Assembly (NCBI GenBank): GCA_964436635.1
Contig: CAYTDM010000002.1
Location: 120,093 to 184,092 of the forward strand
DNA: 64,000 bases
From: DASRQK01 sp964436635
GTDB taxonomy: Bacteria; Bacteroidota; Bacteroidia; Sphingobacteriales; Sphingobacteriaceae
Direction: 5' to 3'
Notes under the pieces: model-generated
What the model was told of the DNA's origin: nothing
Seen by the model: only the letters and a program-made list of their open reading frames with translations
The model's database searches: none
Made by a program: the position numbers and the translations under genes
In this document: positions 25,558-36,100 of the stretch, piece by piece
Layout of the letters: each line of letters begins with the position of its first letter
Numbering within the stretch: the first letter of the stretch is position 1

Positions 25558-26958
25558 ATGAAAATAAAGAACATTTGCTGCATTGGCGCAGGTTATGTGG
25601 GCGGCCCAACGATGACGATTATCGCAAACCAATGTCCGGACCTTCGCATTACGGTGGTGGACGCGAATCCAGCTCGAATTGATGCTTGGAATAGCGATGA
25701 TTTGGCCGAATTGCCGATTTATGAGCCGGGTTTGGCTGACTTGATTCAAAAAACCAGAGGGGTAAATTTATTTTTTTCAAAAGATATAGACGCAGCCATT
25801 GATGCCGCAGACATGATTTTCATCTCGGTCAATACGCCTACAAAAACCTATGGAAAAGGGAAGGGCATGGCAGCAGACTTGAAATTTGTAGAAAGTTGTG
25901 CGCGACAAATTGCCAAGGTTGCAAAATCGGATAAAATCGTCGTTGAAAAATCCACAATTCCTGTTCGTACCGCGTCATCTATAAAAAACATTTTAAGTCA
26001 ATCCGCCGGAGCAAATGGAAGTAATTCTCAAGGAATTAACTTTTACGTACTATCAAATCCCGAGTTTCTTGCCGAAGGAACTGCGGTGCAGGATCTATTG
26101 AATCCGGATAGAGTGCTGATCGGGGGCGAAGACGAACATGCGATCGACGCGCTTAAATCCATATACGCGCATTGGGTGCCTGAAGAAAAGATTATCACCA
26201 CGAATTTATGGTCGTCTGAACTTTCTAAGCTAACCGCAAATGCTTTTTTGGCACAACGCATCTCCTCGATCAATGCGATTTCAGAATTGTGTGAAGTTAC
26301 GGGCGCGAATGTAGATGAAGTCGCTCGTGCAGTCGGAATGGACACTCGAATTGGACCAAAATTTCTAAAAGCATCTGTGGGTTTTGGGGGCTCCTGTTTC
26401 CAAAAAGACATTCTGAATCTCGTTTATATTGCAAGAAGTTATCAATTACATGCGGTTGCGGATTATTGGGAGCAAGTAATCCTCCTAAATAGTCATCAAA
26501 GACAACGCTTTGCAGATAAAATTGTAAAAACCCTATACGACACCGTTTCTGGAAAGAAAATTACTTTTCTGGGCTGGGCTTTTAAAAAGAATACAAACGA
26601 TAGCCGTGAATCTGCTGCCATTTATGTGGCGGACGCATTGTTAGCTGAAGAGGCTGAATTAGCGATCTATGATCCTCATGTGGCTGAAGAGCGAATTTTC
26701 GCTGATTTAGATGCTTTGGGCACCAGATCTCCTGAAGAAAACAGGCGATTAGTGAAGGTGTATAACGAGCCTTACGAGGCCATGAACGCCAGCTATGCAG
26801 TGGCCATCCTTACAGAATGGGATGAGTTTTTAACCTATGATTGGGCAAAAATTCAAAAAAGCATGAATAAGCCCGCATTTGTGTTTGATGGAAGACGCTT
26901 GCTGTCCCGAAAAACACTTGAAAGTTTAGGCTTTCAATACTTTGTGGTTGGGGGCTAA
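25558..26958 (+). CDS. UDP-glucose 6-dehydrogenase
   Basis: A 466-residue enzyme oxidising UDP-glucose to UDP-glucuronate for surface polysaccharide. N-terminal NAD fold GAGYVGGPTMTIIA, catalytic cysteine region GFGGSCFQKDILNLV at about 275, FLGWAFKKNTNDSRESAA in the C-terminal domain. Length and the GGPT motif resemble the animal-type subgroup frequent in Bacteroidota. Divergent from mutL across 64 bases; no other sugar-nucleotide genes nearby. Confidence 0.95.
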   Translation: MKIKNICCIGAGYVGGPTMTIIANQCPDLRITVVDANPARIDAWNSDDLAELPIYEPGLADLIQKTRGVNLFFSKDIDAAIDAADMIFISVNTPTKTYGKGKGMAADLKFVESCARQIAKVAKSDKIVVEKSTIPVRTASSIKNILSQSAGANGSNSQGINFYVLSNPEFLAEGTAVQDLLNPDRVLIGGEDEHAIDALKSIYAHWVPEEKIITTNLWSSELSKLTANAFLAQRISSINAISELCEVTGANVDEVARAVGMDTRIGPKFLKASVGFGGSCFQKDILNLVYIARSYQLHAVADYWEQVILLNSHQRQRFADKIVKTLYDTVSGKKITFLGWAFKKNTNDSRESAAIYVADALLAEEAELAIYDPHVAEERIFADLDALGTRSPEENRRLVKVYNEPYEAMNASYAVAILTEWDEFLTYDWAKIQKSMNKPAFVFDGRRLLSRKTLESLGFQYFVVGG

Positions 26959-27261
26959 ACCTTCTTTTCTTATCTAAAACTTCGCGATCATTCGCAAATG
27001 CTTTGCAAATAGCTCAAATCTGCTTGATTTGTAGCGATTTATCTACAAGTTGAATGAATTGACAATTGCGCAGACATAAGTTTGTTGTATTTTTACCTAT
27101 TATTTATAACAGATCATATTGTTATTGATTGATCTTTATTTAAGCCAAAAAATAAACAGGAAAACATCATTTAAATTTTTAAACATCTTGTTTAAACTTG
27201 CTGGGTATAATTGGGGCTAATACTTAATATTCTTTTGGCAAGTTAGTAACCGAAAAATTCA
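26959..27261. other. Intergenic region upstream of the PorP/SprF gene
   Basis: 303 bases with no convincing gene. It contains small inverted repeats (tgtag pairing with ctaca across 27034-27051) and AT-rich sequence that probably holds the promoter of the PorP/SprF-OmpA operon. I see no strong -33/-7 pair. Confidence 0.5.
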
Positions 27262-28275
27262 ATGAAAAAAATATTGATCCGTATTTTTTTAATGGTAGGC
27301 CTGCTTAGCGGGGGATTGAGAGGGTTTGCGCAGCAAAACATCCAGTTCACCCAATATATTTTTAATGCAATGAGCGTAAATCCTGCCTACGCAGGGTATA
27401 AAGAAGAGTGGTATTTGCAATTAGCCGCCAGAAGTCAGTGGGTGGGGTTAGAAGGAGCTCCGCAAACACTCTCTTTATCTATAGACGGACTCACAAATCC
27501 AACACAAAAAAGGCACGGAGTAGGACTTCAATTGACCACAGATAAATTAGGTCCGCAGTCTACGAATTCCATTTATGGAAACTACGCGTTTAGGATGCGT
27601 TTAGATGAGTCAGATTTGAAAAGACTTAGCATCGGTATTGCAGCAGGAATCACCCAATACAGTTTAGATGGAGCCTTACTCGACCCGATAAATGCAGGGG
27701 ACCCGACCCTGCCTGAAGGGAAAATAAGTAATTTCTTGCCGGACATAAGAATTGGCGTTTACTACAACAGCCCTACTTTTTACATGGGGGCTTCTGTAAT
27801 GGACGTGCTCTCAGGAAACTTAAATAGCGATATATTTCGATGGGATAACACCACCACAGACAATATCAAAAGAAAACCACATATTTATATTATCACGGGC
27901 GGTCTCATTAATATCGATGCGGGCACGAAAATTCGACCAAGCTTATTATGGAAAGAGGACCTTAGGGGTCCTTCAAGTTTAGATTTAAATGCCATGGTTA
28001 TCTTTGGAGAAAAACTTTGGATAGGTGCCGGATGGAGAACAGGGGTTACCGTTTGGACTAAAAATTATGAGCGCTATACTGGGAATTCTTTGAGTAAACA
28101 AAACTCCTTTTCAGGAATTCTACAGGTATATGCAAATAAGAACTTTAGAATTGGCTATTCGTACGATTACATCGTAAGTAAACTAAGCAGCGTTCAAAAT
28201 GGTTCTCACGAATTAAGCATAGGATATACAATCGGAAGCAGCAGATCAAGGGTATTAAGTCCTCGTTATTTTTAA
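27262..28275 (+). CDS. PorP/SprF family type IX secretion membrane protein
   Basis: 337 residues; signal peptide ending GLRGFAQQ, then the family signature NIQFTQYIFNAMSVNPAYAGY, and an outer-membrane beta-barrel ending SHELSIGYTIGSS. Members anchor type IX secretion and gliding-motility substrates or receive their C-terminal domains. It is followed after 5 bases by an OmpA-family gene, the conserved pairing for this family. No large SprB-like adhesin lies in the window. Confidence 0.93.
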   Translation: MKKILIRIFLMVGLLSGGLRGFAQQNIQFTQYIFNAMSVNPAYAGYKEEWYLQLAARSQWVGLEGAPQTLSLSIDGLTNPTQKRHGVGLQLTTDKLGPQSTNSIYGNYAFRMRLDESDLKRLSIGIAAGITQYSLDGALLDPINAGDPTLPEGKISNFLPDIRIGVYYNSPTFYMGASVMDVLSGNLNSDIFRWDNTTTDNIKRKPHIYIITGGLINIDAGTKIRPSLLWKEDLRGPSSLDLNAMVIFGEKLWIGAGWRTGVTVWTKNYERYTGNSLSKQNSFSGILQVYANKNFRIGYSYDYIVSKLSSVQNGSHELSIGYTIGSSRSRVLSPRYF

Positions 28276-28280
28276 AAGTT

Positions 28281-30254
28281 ATGACGAGTATTAAATATTT
28301 TCCATTATACATCTGTAGCCTGTTATTTAGTTCTGGGGTGTTGTTTGCACAAGAACAAGCGACGGTGAATCAACGTGCTGAAGAACAGTTTCATCTATAT
28401 AATTATGCGCAAGTCGTTCAATTGCTTGAGCCTAGAGTAAAGTTGGACCAAGCTTCTGCCCACGACCTTTACCTGATAGCTGAAAGTTATTTGCAAATGC
28501 GTGATTTCAAGCAGGCAGTGGCTTGGTATGCCAAAGTCGTTTCTAAAGACGACCATACCGCAGCACATGCTTTTCAATATGCAAAAGCATTGAAAGCTCA
28601 AGGAAATTACGAAGAATCAAAACAATGGTTTCAAGAATCTATCAACAAGGGAGGAAATTCGTCTGCAGCCTACATTCAAATAGCAGGCTGTGATTCCGCA
28701 TTGGCAACCCGTCCTCAAACACCCGCCTATACCATAGAAAACTTAGGGGGATTAAATTCCGAAAACGCTGAGATCACCTTAAACAGGATTAACAATCATT
28801 ATTATTTAGTTACCGAACCATCAGTTAATCAAGAAAGCATTGGCACTACCTATGGTTGGACGGGGAATCCGTATTTGAAAGTATACACATTTGATGAACA
28901 TCCTTCAAACCACGTATCCATATCGGGAGCAACAAGCCCGCTGTTCAGCACTTCTGAATACCATGTGGGGCCAGTAGCGAGTCCCGATCAAGGCAAAACC
29001 CTTTATGTAACACGTACTTTTGTAGGCAAAGGATTGGCACAAAAGGAAAGAAATAGAAAAACCCGCACCCAGCGTCTAGAGATTTACATCTATAAAATGG
29101 ACCAAAACCAGCAATGGAGCGATGCAATCCCATTTGCCTACAATGATCCAAACCAGTATTCAGTAGGACATGCGGCATTTTCCACAGATGGAAAAATCAT
29201 GTATTTTGTCAGCGATCGCCCAGGCGGAACAGGCGGCGCCGATATTTGGTATTGCGAGTTGGAAACGGATGGAACTTGGGGCACGCCAAAAAATGCAGGT
29301 CCAAGCATCAATACAGTAGGAAACGAATTATTCCCGACTATTGGCTTACAAAATGAATTTTATTTCTCCAGCGACGGCCACATCGGCTTTGGCGGCTTAG
29401 ATATTTATCAAGCCACAGGTGAAAAAAGCAATTGGACGGATTTAAAACATTTTAAAACGCCTATAAACACTTCATACGATGACTTTGCCTTCCACGTTGT
29501 TAACGACGATGAGGAGCGATTAGAAGGGTATTTTGCCTCGAACAGGCCAGGCGGAAAGGGGTCAGACGACATCTACCGCATGCAGCATGAAAAACCAAAG
29601 CCTGCACCGGAGCCAATCGTGCTTTTGGTACAAGGAAAAGTACTGCATCAAACGACTAAGGAGCCGATTTCAAACGCGGCGATAGAGGTTCAGGTGATTC
29701 CTTCGCAGCCTACACTTAAGCTGTTCACGAATAGCCGGGGCGCATTTGAGTTTTCGGCCGACACAGCCTTAAATTATCAAATTCGAGCCTCCAAAACCAC
29801 CTTTGTATCGAACATAAATTCGGTCACGACAGTAAATATCACCAAATCCGATACGCTTTACACAGAATTATTGTTGGAGCCAGAATACACCGTGGGCAAA
29901 ACGTTTGTCCTAGAAAACTTGTATTACGACTACGACAAGCACCACATTCGTCCAGACGCCGCTTTGGTGTTGGATGGGCTCGCGCAAATTCTAACAGAGA
30001 ACCCAACCATGAAAATTGAGCTTTCCTCACATACAGATAGCCGCGGAAACGACGCCTATAACCTGAATTTATCCCAAAGACGGGCCAATGCCGCGGTTCA
30101 GTATTTGATTCAAAAAGGAATTGCAAAAGATCGATTAGTGGCCAAGGGATACGGAGAAACCCAATTAGTAAATGACTGTGCAAATGGCGTAAAATGTACA
30201 GAAGAACAGCATCAAGCCAACCGCAGAACTGAAGTAAAAGTTCTAGCCATGTAG
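28281..30254 (+). CDS. OmpA-family protein with TPR, beta-propeller and CarboxypepD-like domains (PorE-like)
   Basis: 657 residues with a signal peptide (LLFSSGVLFAQ); TPR-like helices at about 25-125; PD40/WD40-like propeller repeats (STDGKIMYFVSDRPGG, TIGLQNEFYFSSDGHIGFGG, EGYFASNRPGGKGSDDIYR); a carboxypeptidase-regulatory-like domain (VQGKVLHQTTKEPISNAAIE); and a C-terminal OmpA peptidoglycan-binding domain (IELSSHTDSRGNDAYNLNLS). This order matches PorE, which ties the type IX machinery to peptidoglycan. It is in an operon with the PorP/SprF gene, so a role in that system is likely, though several paralogues usually exist per genome. Confidence 0.9.
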   Translation: MTSIKYFPLYICSLLFSSGVLFAQEQATVNQRAEEQFHLYNYAQVVQLLEPRVKLDQASAHDLYLIAESYLQMRDFKQAVAWYAKVVSKDDHTAAHAFQYAKALKAQGNYEESKQWFQESINKGGNSSAAYIQIAGCDSALATRPQTPAYTIENLGGLNSENAEITLNRINNHYYLVTEPSVNQESIGTTYGWTGNPYLKVYTFDEHPSNHVSISGATSPLFSTSEYHVGPVASPDQGKTLYVTRTFVGKGLAQKERNRKTRTQRLEIYIYKMDQNQQWSDAIPFAYNDPNQYSVGHAAFSTDGKIMYFVSDRPGGTGGADIWYCELETDGTWGTPKNAGPSINTVGNELFPTIGLQNEFYFSSDGHIGFGGLDIYQATGEKSNWTDLKHFKTPINTSYDDFAFHVVNDDEERLEGYFASNRPGGKGSDDIYRMQHEKPKPAPEPIVLLVQGKVLHQTTKEPISNAAIEVQVIPSQPTLKLFTNSRGAFEFSADTALNYQIRASKTTFVSNINSVTTVNITKSDTLYTELLLEPEYTVGKTFVLENLYYDYDKHHIRPDAALVLDGLAQILTENPTMKIELSSHTDSRGNDAYNLNLSQRRANAAVQYLIQKGIAKDRLVAKGYGETQLVNDCANGVKCTEEQHQANRRTEVKVLAM

Positions 30255-30315
30255 TTTAGTCAAAAGCAAGATCACTTAAAAACTGAAATACACTAAAATA
30301 GTGTCATTCAATTAT

Positions 30316-30356
30316 AAAAGAAAACCCCGGGAATTTCGTTCCCGGGGTTTTCTTTT
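30316..30356. terminator. Bidirectional terminator between convergent genes
   Basis: An 18-bp stem, aaaagaaaaccccgggaa pairing with ttcccggggttttctttt, with a 5-nt loop; A-rich on one side and T-rich on the other. Serves the OmpA gene and the M3 peptidase gene. Confidence 0.9.
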
Positions 30357-30394
30357 TTCCATGCGATCATCACATGGAAACAGGGTAGGTTTGA

Positions 30395-32506
30395 TTAGTT
30401 CAAACCACGTTTTTTCATTAAGTACACTGGGTTCGGATCTTTCCCTCTGAATTTGTTATACAACACAGAAGGCTTTTCAGTACCACCTTTTTCCAAAATG
30501 TTTTTACGGAATGATTCCGCAGTCGCTTGGTCGTACAAGCTGGTTTCTTTAAATGCAGCAAATGCATCTGAATCCAATACTTCCGCCCAGATATAGCTAT
30601 AGTATCCAGCTGAATAACCACCTGCAAAAATGTGGTTGAAGTACGAGCTTCTGTAACGCGGAATAATCTCGCTAATTAAACCGATTTTATCCATAGACGC
30701 TTTTTCAAACGCTTCCGCAGAATCGTTAATTTTCTCCGTCACGGTGTGGAAATCCATATCTAAGAAAGAAGCAGCTAAGTATTCTACAGTCGCAAAACCT
30801 TGATCAAAGCTTCCTGCATTTTCTAATTTTTTGATTAACTCATCAGGAATCGCTTCTCCAGTTTCGTGGTGCAATGCATATGATTTCAGCACTTCTGAAT
30901 CTGCCGCCCAGTTTTCCATGATTTGCGAAGGCAACTCGACAAAGTCACGAGAAACCGCAGTTCCCGCCAAGCTTTCATAAGTTACATTCGATAACAAACC
31001 GTGTAAAGCGTGTCCAAACTCATGGAACAAGGTATTCGCCTCATCAAAGGTTAATAAAGCCGGTTGGTCACCCACAGGAGGCGTGAAGTTACACACGATC
31101 GAAATAATCGGAGCCACACGCTCACCATTTACCGTGCTTTGTCTTCTATACGAAGTCATCCAAGCTCCACCACGTTTTGACGCACGCGGAAAAAAGTCTG
31201 CATATAACAAACCTAAATGGCTGCCATCTTTATCGAACACCTCATACACTTCCACTTCTTCGTGGTATGTAGGCACATTGTCCACACGGTTAAACGTTAA
31301 GCCGAATAATTTATTCGCTACCGCAAACGCTCCCTGAGTCACGCTGTTTAAGCTGAAATAAGGCTTAAGCTCGTTCTCGTCGATTGCAAAACGTTTTTGA
31401 CGAATTTTTTCGGTGTAATATCTCCAATCGTAAGGAGCTGGCTCGAAAGATTCTCCAGCGGCTTCGATCTCTTTCTTAATGTCGTACGCTTCGATTTTTG
31501 CTTTCGCCAATGCTGGTTTCCACAAATCGTTTAATAATTTATACACGTTTTCAGGAGTTTCAGACATCGCTTCTTCTAACACATAATGCGCATGCGTCGC
31601 GTACCCTAAAAGATTCGCTTTTTCCAAACGAAGGTTCGCGATTTTCACTAACACCTCATTATTGTCCTTATCGTTTCCGTTATTTCCTCTGTTTTGGTAG
31701 GCTTCCCAGATTTGCTTACGCAATTCACGGTTATCCGCATATTGTAAAAATGGCATAACGCTTGGATTTTGAAGGGTGAAGATCCATTTTCCTTCTTGAC
31801 CGTTGTTTTTAGCCGTGTTTGCGGCAGCGGCTACTAAACCAGCAGGCAAACCAGAAAGATCTTCTTCTTTATCTACTACCAATTGGTACGCATTGGTTTC
31901 TTCCAATAAGTTTTGACCAAATTTCACAGTAGCTACAGAAAGTTCTGCGTTGATTTCACGCAAACGTTGCTTTCCAGCCTCGTCTAAATTTGCTCCACCA
32001 CGCTCAAAACTTTTATACGTGTCTTCAAGTAATTTATGTTGTTCTGCATTTAATCCGAAGCTGTCTTTGTTCTCCCACACATGCTTAATGCGTTGGAATA
32101 AGGTGTCGTTTAATGAGATATTATCACGGTGCGCAGAAGAAATCGGCGCTAATTCTACCGCTAAGGCTTTTAAAGCATCATTTGTATTCGCAGAATTTAA
32201 ATTGCTAAATACAGTGGATACGTTGCTTAAAAGCTTGCCTGAATTTTCTAAAGCAAGGATCGTGTTGTCGAAAGTTGCTTCTTCGGTGTTGTTCACAATA
32301 GCCGCAATTTCTTCGTTATGCTTTTTGAAAGCTTCATCGAAGGCGGGCTTAAAGTGCTCATCTTTAATTTTGTCAAATGGGGGTACTCCGAAAGGAGTTT
32401 CATACGAAAGCAATAATGGATTTTCCGTATTTTTCTCACCAGATTCGCACCCTACAATGCTGGCTGCTAAAATCATGATCATAGGAATTACTTGTTTTTT
32501 CTTCAT
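30395..32506 (-). CDS. M3-family metallopeptidase (Dcp/oligopeptidase A-like), lipoprotein
   Basis: 703 residues with a lipoprotein-like signal (KKQVIPMIMILAASIVGC). The zinc site is LFHEFGHALHGLLS (HEXXH) with the downstream Glu in SQIMENWAADSEVL; the RGGAWMTSYR segment is typical of M3 peptidases. It hydrolyses oligopeptides, removing dipeptides in Dcp-type members, here probably in the periplasm. Length is normal and the gene intact. Convergent with the OmpA gene and divergent from tpx. Confidence 0.93.
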   Translation of the reverse strand: MKKKQVIPMIMILAASIVGCESGEKNTENPLLLSYETPFGVPPFDKIKDEHFKPAFDEAFKKHNEEIAAIVNNTEEATFDNTILALENSGKLLSNVSTVFSNLNSANTNDALKALAVELAPISSAHRDNISLNDTLFQRIKHVWENKDSFGLNAEQHKLLEDTYKSFERGGANLDEAGKQRLREINAELSVATVKFGQNLLEETNAYQLVVDKEEDLSGLPAGLVAAAANTAKNNGQEGKWIFTLQNPSVMPFLQYADNRELRKQIWEAYQNRGNNGNDKDNNEVLVKIANLRLEKANLLGYATHAHYVLEEAMSETPENVYKLLNDLWKPALAKAKIEAYDIKKEIEAAGESFEPAPYDWRYYTEKIRQKRFAIDENELKPYFSLNSVTQGAFAVANKLFGLTFNRVDNVPTYHEEVEVYEVFDKDGSHLGLLYADFFPRASKRGGAWMTSYRRQSTVNGERVAPIISIVCNFTPPVGDQPALLTFDEANTLFHEFGHALHGLLSNVTYESLAGTAVSRDFVELPSQIMENWAADSEVLKSYALHHETGEAIPDELIKKLENAGSFDQGFATVEYLAASFLDMDFHTVTEKINDSAEAFEKASMDKIGLISEIIPRYRSSYFNHIFAGGYSAGYYSYIWAEVLDSDAFAAFKETSLYDQATAESFRKNILEKGGTEKPSVLYNKFRGKDPNPVYLMKKRGLN

Positions 32507-32611
32507 CTTTATAACAATTGTTAAGACATAATTTATTCAAAGGTATAAAAATCGTACAATAATGAGTAGCTTTACTCGTTCCAAATATTAATTCTATAAA
32601 ATTCTATCATT

Positions 32612-33112
32612 ATGGCAACTATAACATTCAAAGGCAATTCTATTCAAACAGCAGGAACATTACCAAGTAAAGGCAGTGCAGCGCCTGATTTTACATTGGT
32701 CGCTTCGGACCTTTCAGAAAAGACCTTGGCAAATTATAAAGGGAAACGCGTGATCTTAAACATTTTCCCAAGCATTGACACCGGCACCTGTGCGGCATCT
32801 GTGCGCACCTTTAATAAAGAAGCAGCAGATTTGAATAATACCGTAGTTTTATGCATTTCAAAAGATTTACCTTTCGCACAAAGCCGTTTTTGCGCAGCAG
32901 AAGGAATTGAAAACGTGGAAGTGCTATCTGAATTTAGAGACACGAACTTTTCGGACGCCTATGGTGTAGCTTTCGCAGAAGGGCCGCTTAAAGGCTTAAT
33001 GAGCCGTGCAGTTGTGGTGTTGAACGAGCAAGGAGAAGTGGTGCACGCTGAACAAGTCGCAGAAACGACGGAAGAACCGAATTACCAAGCGGCCATCCAG
33101 AGCCTTTCGTAA
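32612..33112 (+). CDS. tpx: Thiol peroxidase (atypical 2-Cys peroxiredoxin)
   Basis: 166 residues beginning MATITFKGNSIQTAGTLPSK, the Tpx start. Peroxidatic Cys lies in PSIDTGTCAASVRTFNKEA and resolving Cys in FAQSRFCAAEGIENVEVLS. It reduces peroxides using thioredoxin. It faces the M3 peptidase across about 105 bases and the large propeller gene convergently. Confidence 0.95.
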   Translation: MATITFKGNSIQTAGTLPSKGSAAPDFTLVASDLSEKTLANYKGKRVILNIFPSIDTGTCAASVRTFNKEAADLNNTVVLCISKDLPFAQSRFCAAEGIENVEVLSEFRDTNFSDAYGVAFAEGPLKGLMSRAVVVLNEQGEVVHAEQVAETTEEPNYQAAIQSLS

Positions 33113-33150
33113 TTTAAGACTAATAAGCGTAATTCGCTGCGCAAATCACA

Positions 33151-36100
33151 TTAATACGAATATCCGATTCCGAAAGCGGTGTGAATTTTACCCCGTTGAG
33201 CCGGATGATTATCGACAATGAATTTTACCCCGAAGTCAAAATTCGGTAGATAATACCGGAAAAGATGGAGGTCCGCCCGAAGCTCTACGCCGTACGTTCT
33301 TGGGGATAAAGAGGAGGAATTTGAAGGCTTTACATTTTGAAAGTCGGCAAAAATTCCTCCTTTTATGCGTTTAATATAGGCCATATTGCCCAGCTCCCAG
33401 TCTGGATACGCGATCGGGAATCTATAGGCACTCAGCAAGGTATTATATACAGGAGTCGGGCTTAAATAATCGTGTCCACTTACCATAGGAATATGATTCG
33501 CATCCTCATAACTTCCTTGACCATCTTGGTAATTAAAGCGAAGCACGGTCGAATGATTCCGCATGATTCCAGGAAAATAAAAAGTCGAACTCCAGGTAAA
33601 TAAAGCACTCTGCTCGTCTTGCTTTAAGGCAGGATCTTCTGGCCTTTGCACATGTCGGTAGCTGATGGAAAATAATTGTCCCCACCTTGGCCCTAAATCC
33701 AAAGCACTTCGGCGAACCGTATGACCGAAGCTCATTGCGTAACGCAAAGGAATTTGGTGGCTCATCGGAATATTTTTCTTTACCAACTCACTCGCAGGAT
33801 CAATGTTTAAGCGATAGCGCTCCACCAGGGATGCGCTCACTAAAAAATTAAACGAATAACTATGGTTGTATTGGTAGAAACTCAGCGGGATGCTCGCTTC
33901 CACGCGCCAAGCATTCTCTCTCCAGGTTAATTTGTGATCCACAAAACTGCTGTCCGATCGCTGTATGACTCGAGCCACTCCGGAACGCCCCTTGTTTTCA
34001 TAAGAGACAGAAAATTTTGGAAAAAAGCGTTGATAATGAATGGCGGCACTGTATCCCTTGCTGCGCTCCTCTGGATCCACATGAAAGCCAATTCGTGTTT
34101 GCACGGTGTTTAATAAGTTATCAGACAACAGGTAAATGCTTTGGCTTAAGGAGGCAGCATCCGAAAACTCATCTGCAGAAACAGATAAACTGTGAAATTT
34201 AAAAAGGTTCCAGGCCGCGGAATACGGGCGGCTCGAGATGGAATCTCTGCCCAAGATGAAATCTGGGCTTGTGTTCGAAACTTTCCCATTTTGCTGGCCA
34301 GGTGTTGCGTTTTGCGCAGGGCTTGTTGGGTTTTGCGGAGCGGTTCCTGAGTTTTGCGCGGCGGTTCCTGAGTTTTGCGGAGCAAAGAAATCCCTTTTCT
34401 GCCCCTCGTCCGCCGACAAGAGCAAGACCATGTCTGGGCGATTAAACTCCACTTCACGCGCTAAATAATCGCTGAGCGATAAGGCGCTAATTTGGTGGCC
34501 ACCTAATTGATAATCATTAAACCACAAGGTTTCACCGGAAGCATCTACAAATGGATTAAAAGCCCCAAATCGAACATGCGTGACCTGTTGAATGCGCACA
34601 GCACCTGCCCCCGAACCTTGCGCACCTGCCCCCGAACCTTGCGCGCTCGCCCCATTTTTTGCGCTCCGCGCGCTTAAACTCGCTCCTTCACCCAATCCCG
34701 AAACCTCACCCGGGAAATCCCTTTTTACTACATAAATATTATCGATGCCTCCAAAATGCGCTTTAAATAACACATCGTTTTGCCAATACACCGGACGCTC
34801 TATTTGGTGAAACTGCCAGTCGAATAAGAGCTGAAACTGCTGTTCCGCAAGGTCCACTTCCAGCAGGCTGGTTCCATGCTGAGAAACGACTACCGCCACG
34901 ATTTTATCTCCGTTCTCATGGAAAGCGGGCGTTTGCAGCCCCCAAGTTTCCGGCACCGCCACCCTTTGTAATTCCCGGCCCTCCCAATCCATGATCACCA
35001 GCGCAGTTCGACTTGCTTCGTCCACTTCTACGCTGACGATTCGGCTTCCATCCGCAGATAAACTCGGCGAAAATAGGCGCGATCGAACAGTAATTTGTTT
35101 TTTCTGCTTCGTGATGGCGTCGTAGGTCACTAAAACATGATGGGTTTGCATCCCAAAACGTGGGTGCACTCGAATTTCATCCCACACGATTCTATTATTT
35201 CGAGCAGAAAAGTGCGGTTGAGTTTGCCAACCCATGTCCACCAACACTTTTTCTGTATACCCACTAATATGCCCTGAACTTTCCTCAATCGGGTTTTCCA
35301 ATGCAACATACACGATTTTCGGCGGCGCTTTTACGCCTTGTTTTAGTGCCAAAAACCCTCCAAGCGCTGAAGGTCCTCCCGACCCATCATCGCTTCCCGA
35401 ATCAGCAGCCCTACGCGAAGCAGTCCCACCCGAAGCAATCCCATCTGACACATCAAAAGCCTGTGGCAACAGCCAGTCCGTAGGAAAATCACCGTGATTC
35501 CCTTCTCGGCCCGAGCTTCCAGGAAATGTCCGGTACGATTCTTTATGTCGTTTGCGATCTTCTTCTTCCCAGACTCGCGTTAATTCCTGAATGGTTTTTT
35601 TGTGCCAAGCTTTTGTGCTGAACCCGGTTTGTTTTTTAAACGCCCGATTCAAGCTGTAGGGCCGAATCAGATTTTTGGACACCACTTTCATGATGTGAGC
35701 AGCCGCCTCTTCGCCCTGTATTTGCGCGAGCTGATCCACCATGGCGTAACCCAGCTCATAAAATCCAGGCGTCACATCCTTATAGGAACCTAAATAATCC
35801 TTTTGATAAGAAAACTGTTTTCCGCTTAACGCATTGGTTCTAAGCGGCATTAAAAAAGAAGGCGTCCTTCCTCTACCACCTTTCGTCAAGCGGCTTTCCA
35901 CCCATACCGCGTCCCCCTCAAAAAACCAAGAAGGCAGGTGCAAGCCAAACAAAGCCAGGCCCAACTGTTCGAAAAATGGAGCCCTAAAGCGGCCTACCAC
36001 CTGATCAAACTGCGCCACATGCCGCATTTCATGAATGGATAATTGCGTCATCCAATCTAAATTTTCCCCTCCCGAAGGCGGCGTGGTGTACCATTCACTT

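Noticed and set aside
34300..34642. Possible CRISPR-like array
   Set aside because: Direct tandem 21-bp units without spacers, in frame inside a protein gene; no Cas genes in the window.
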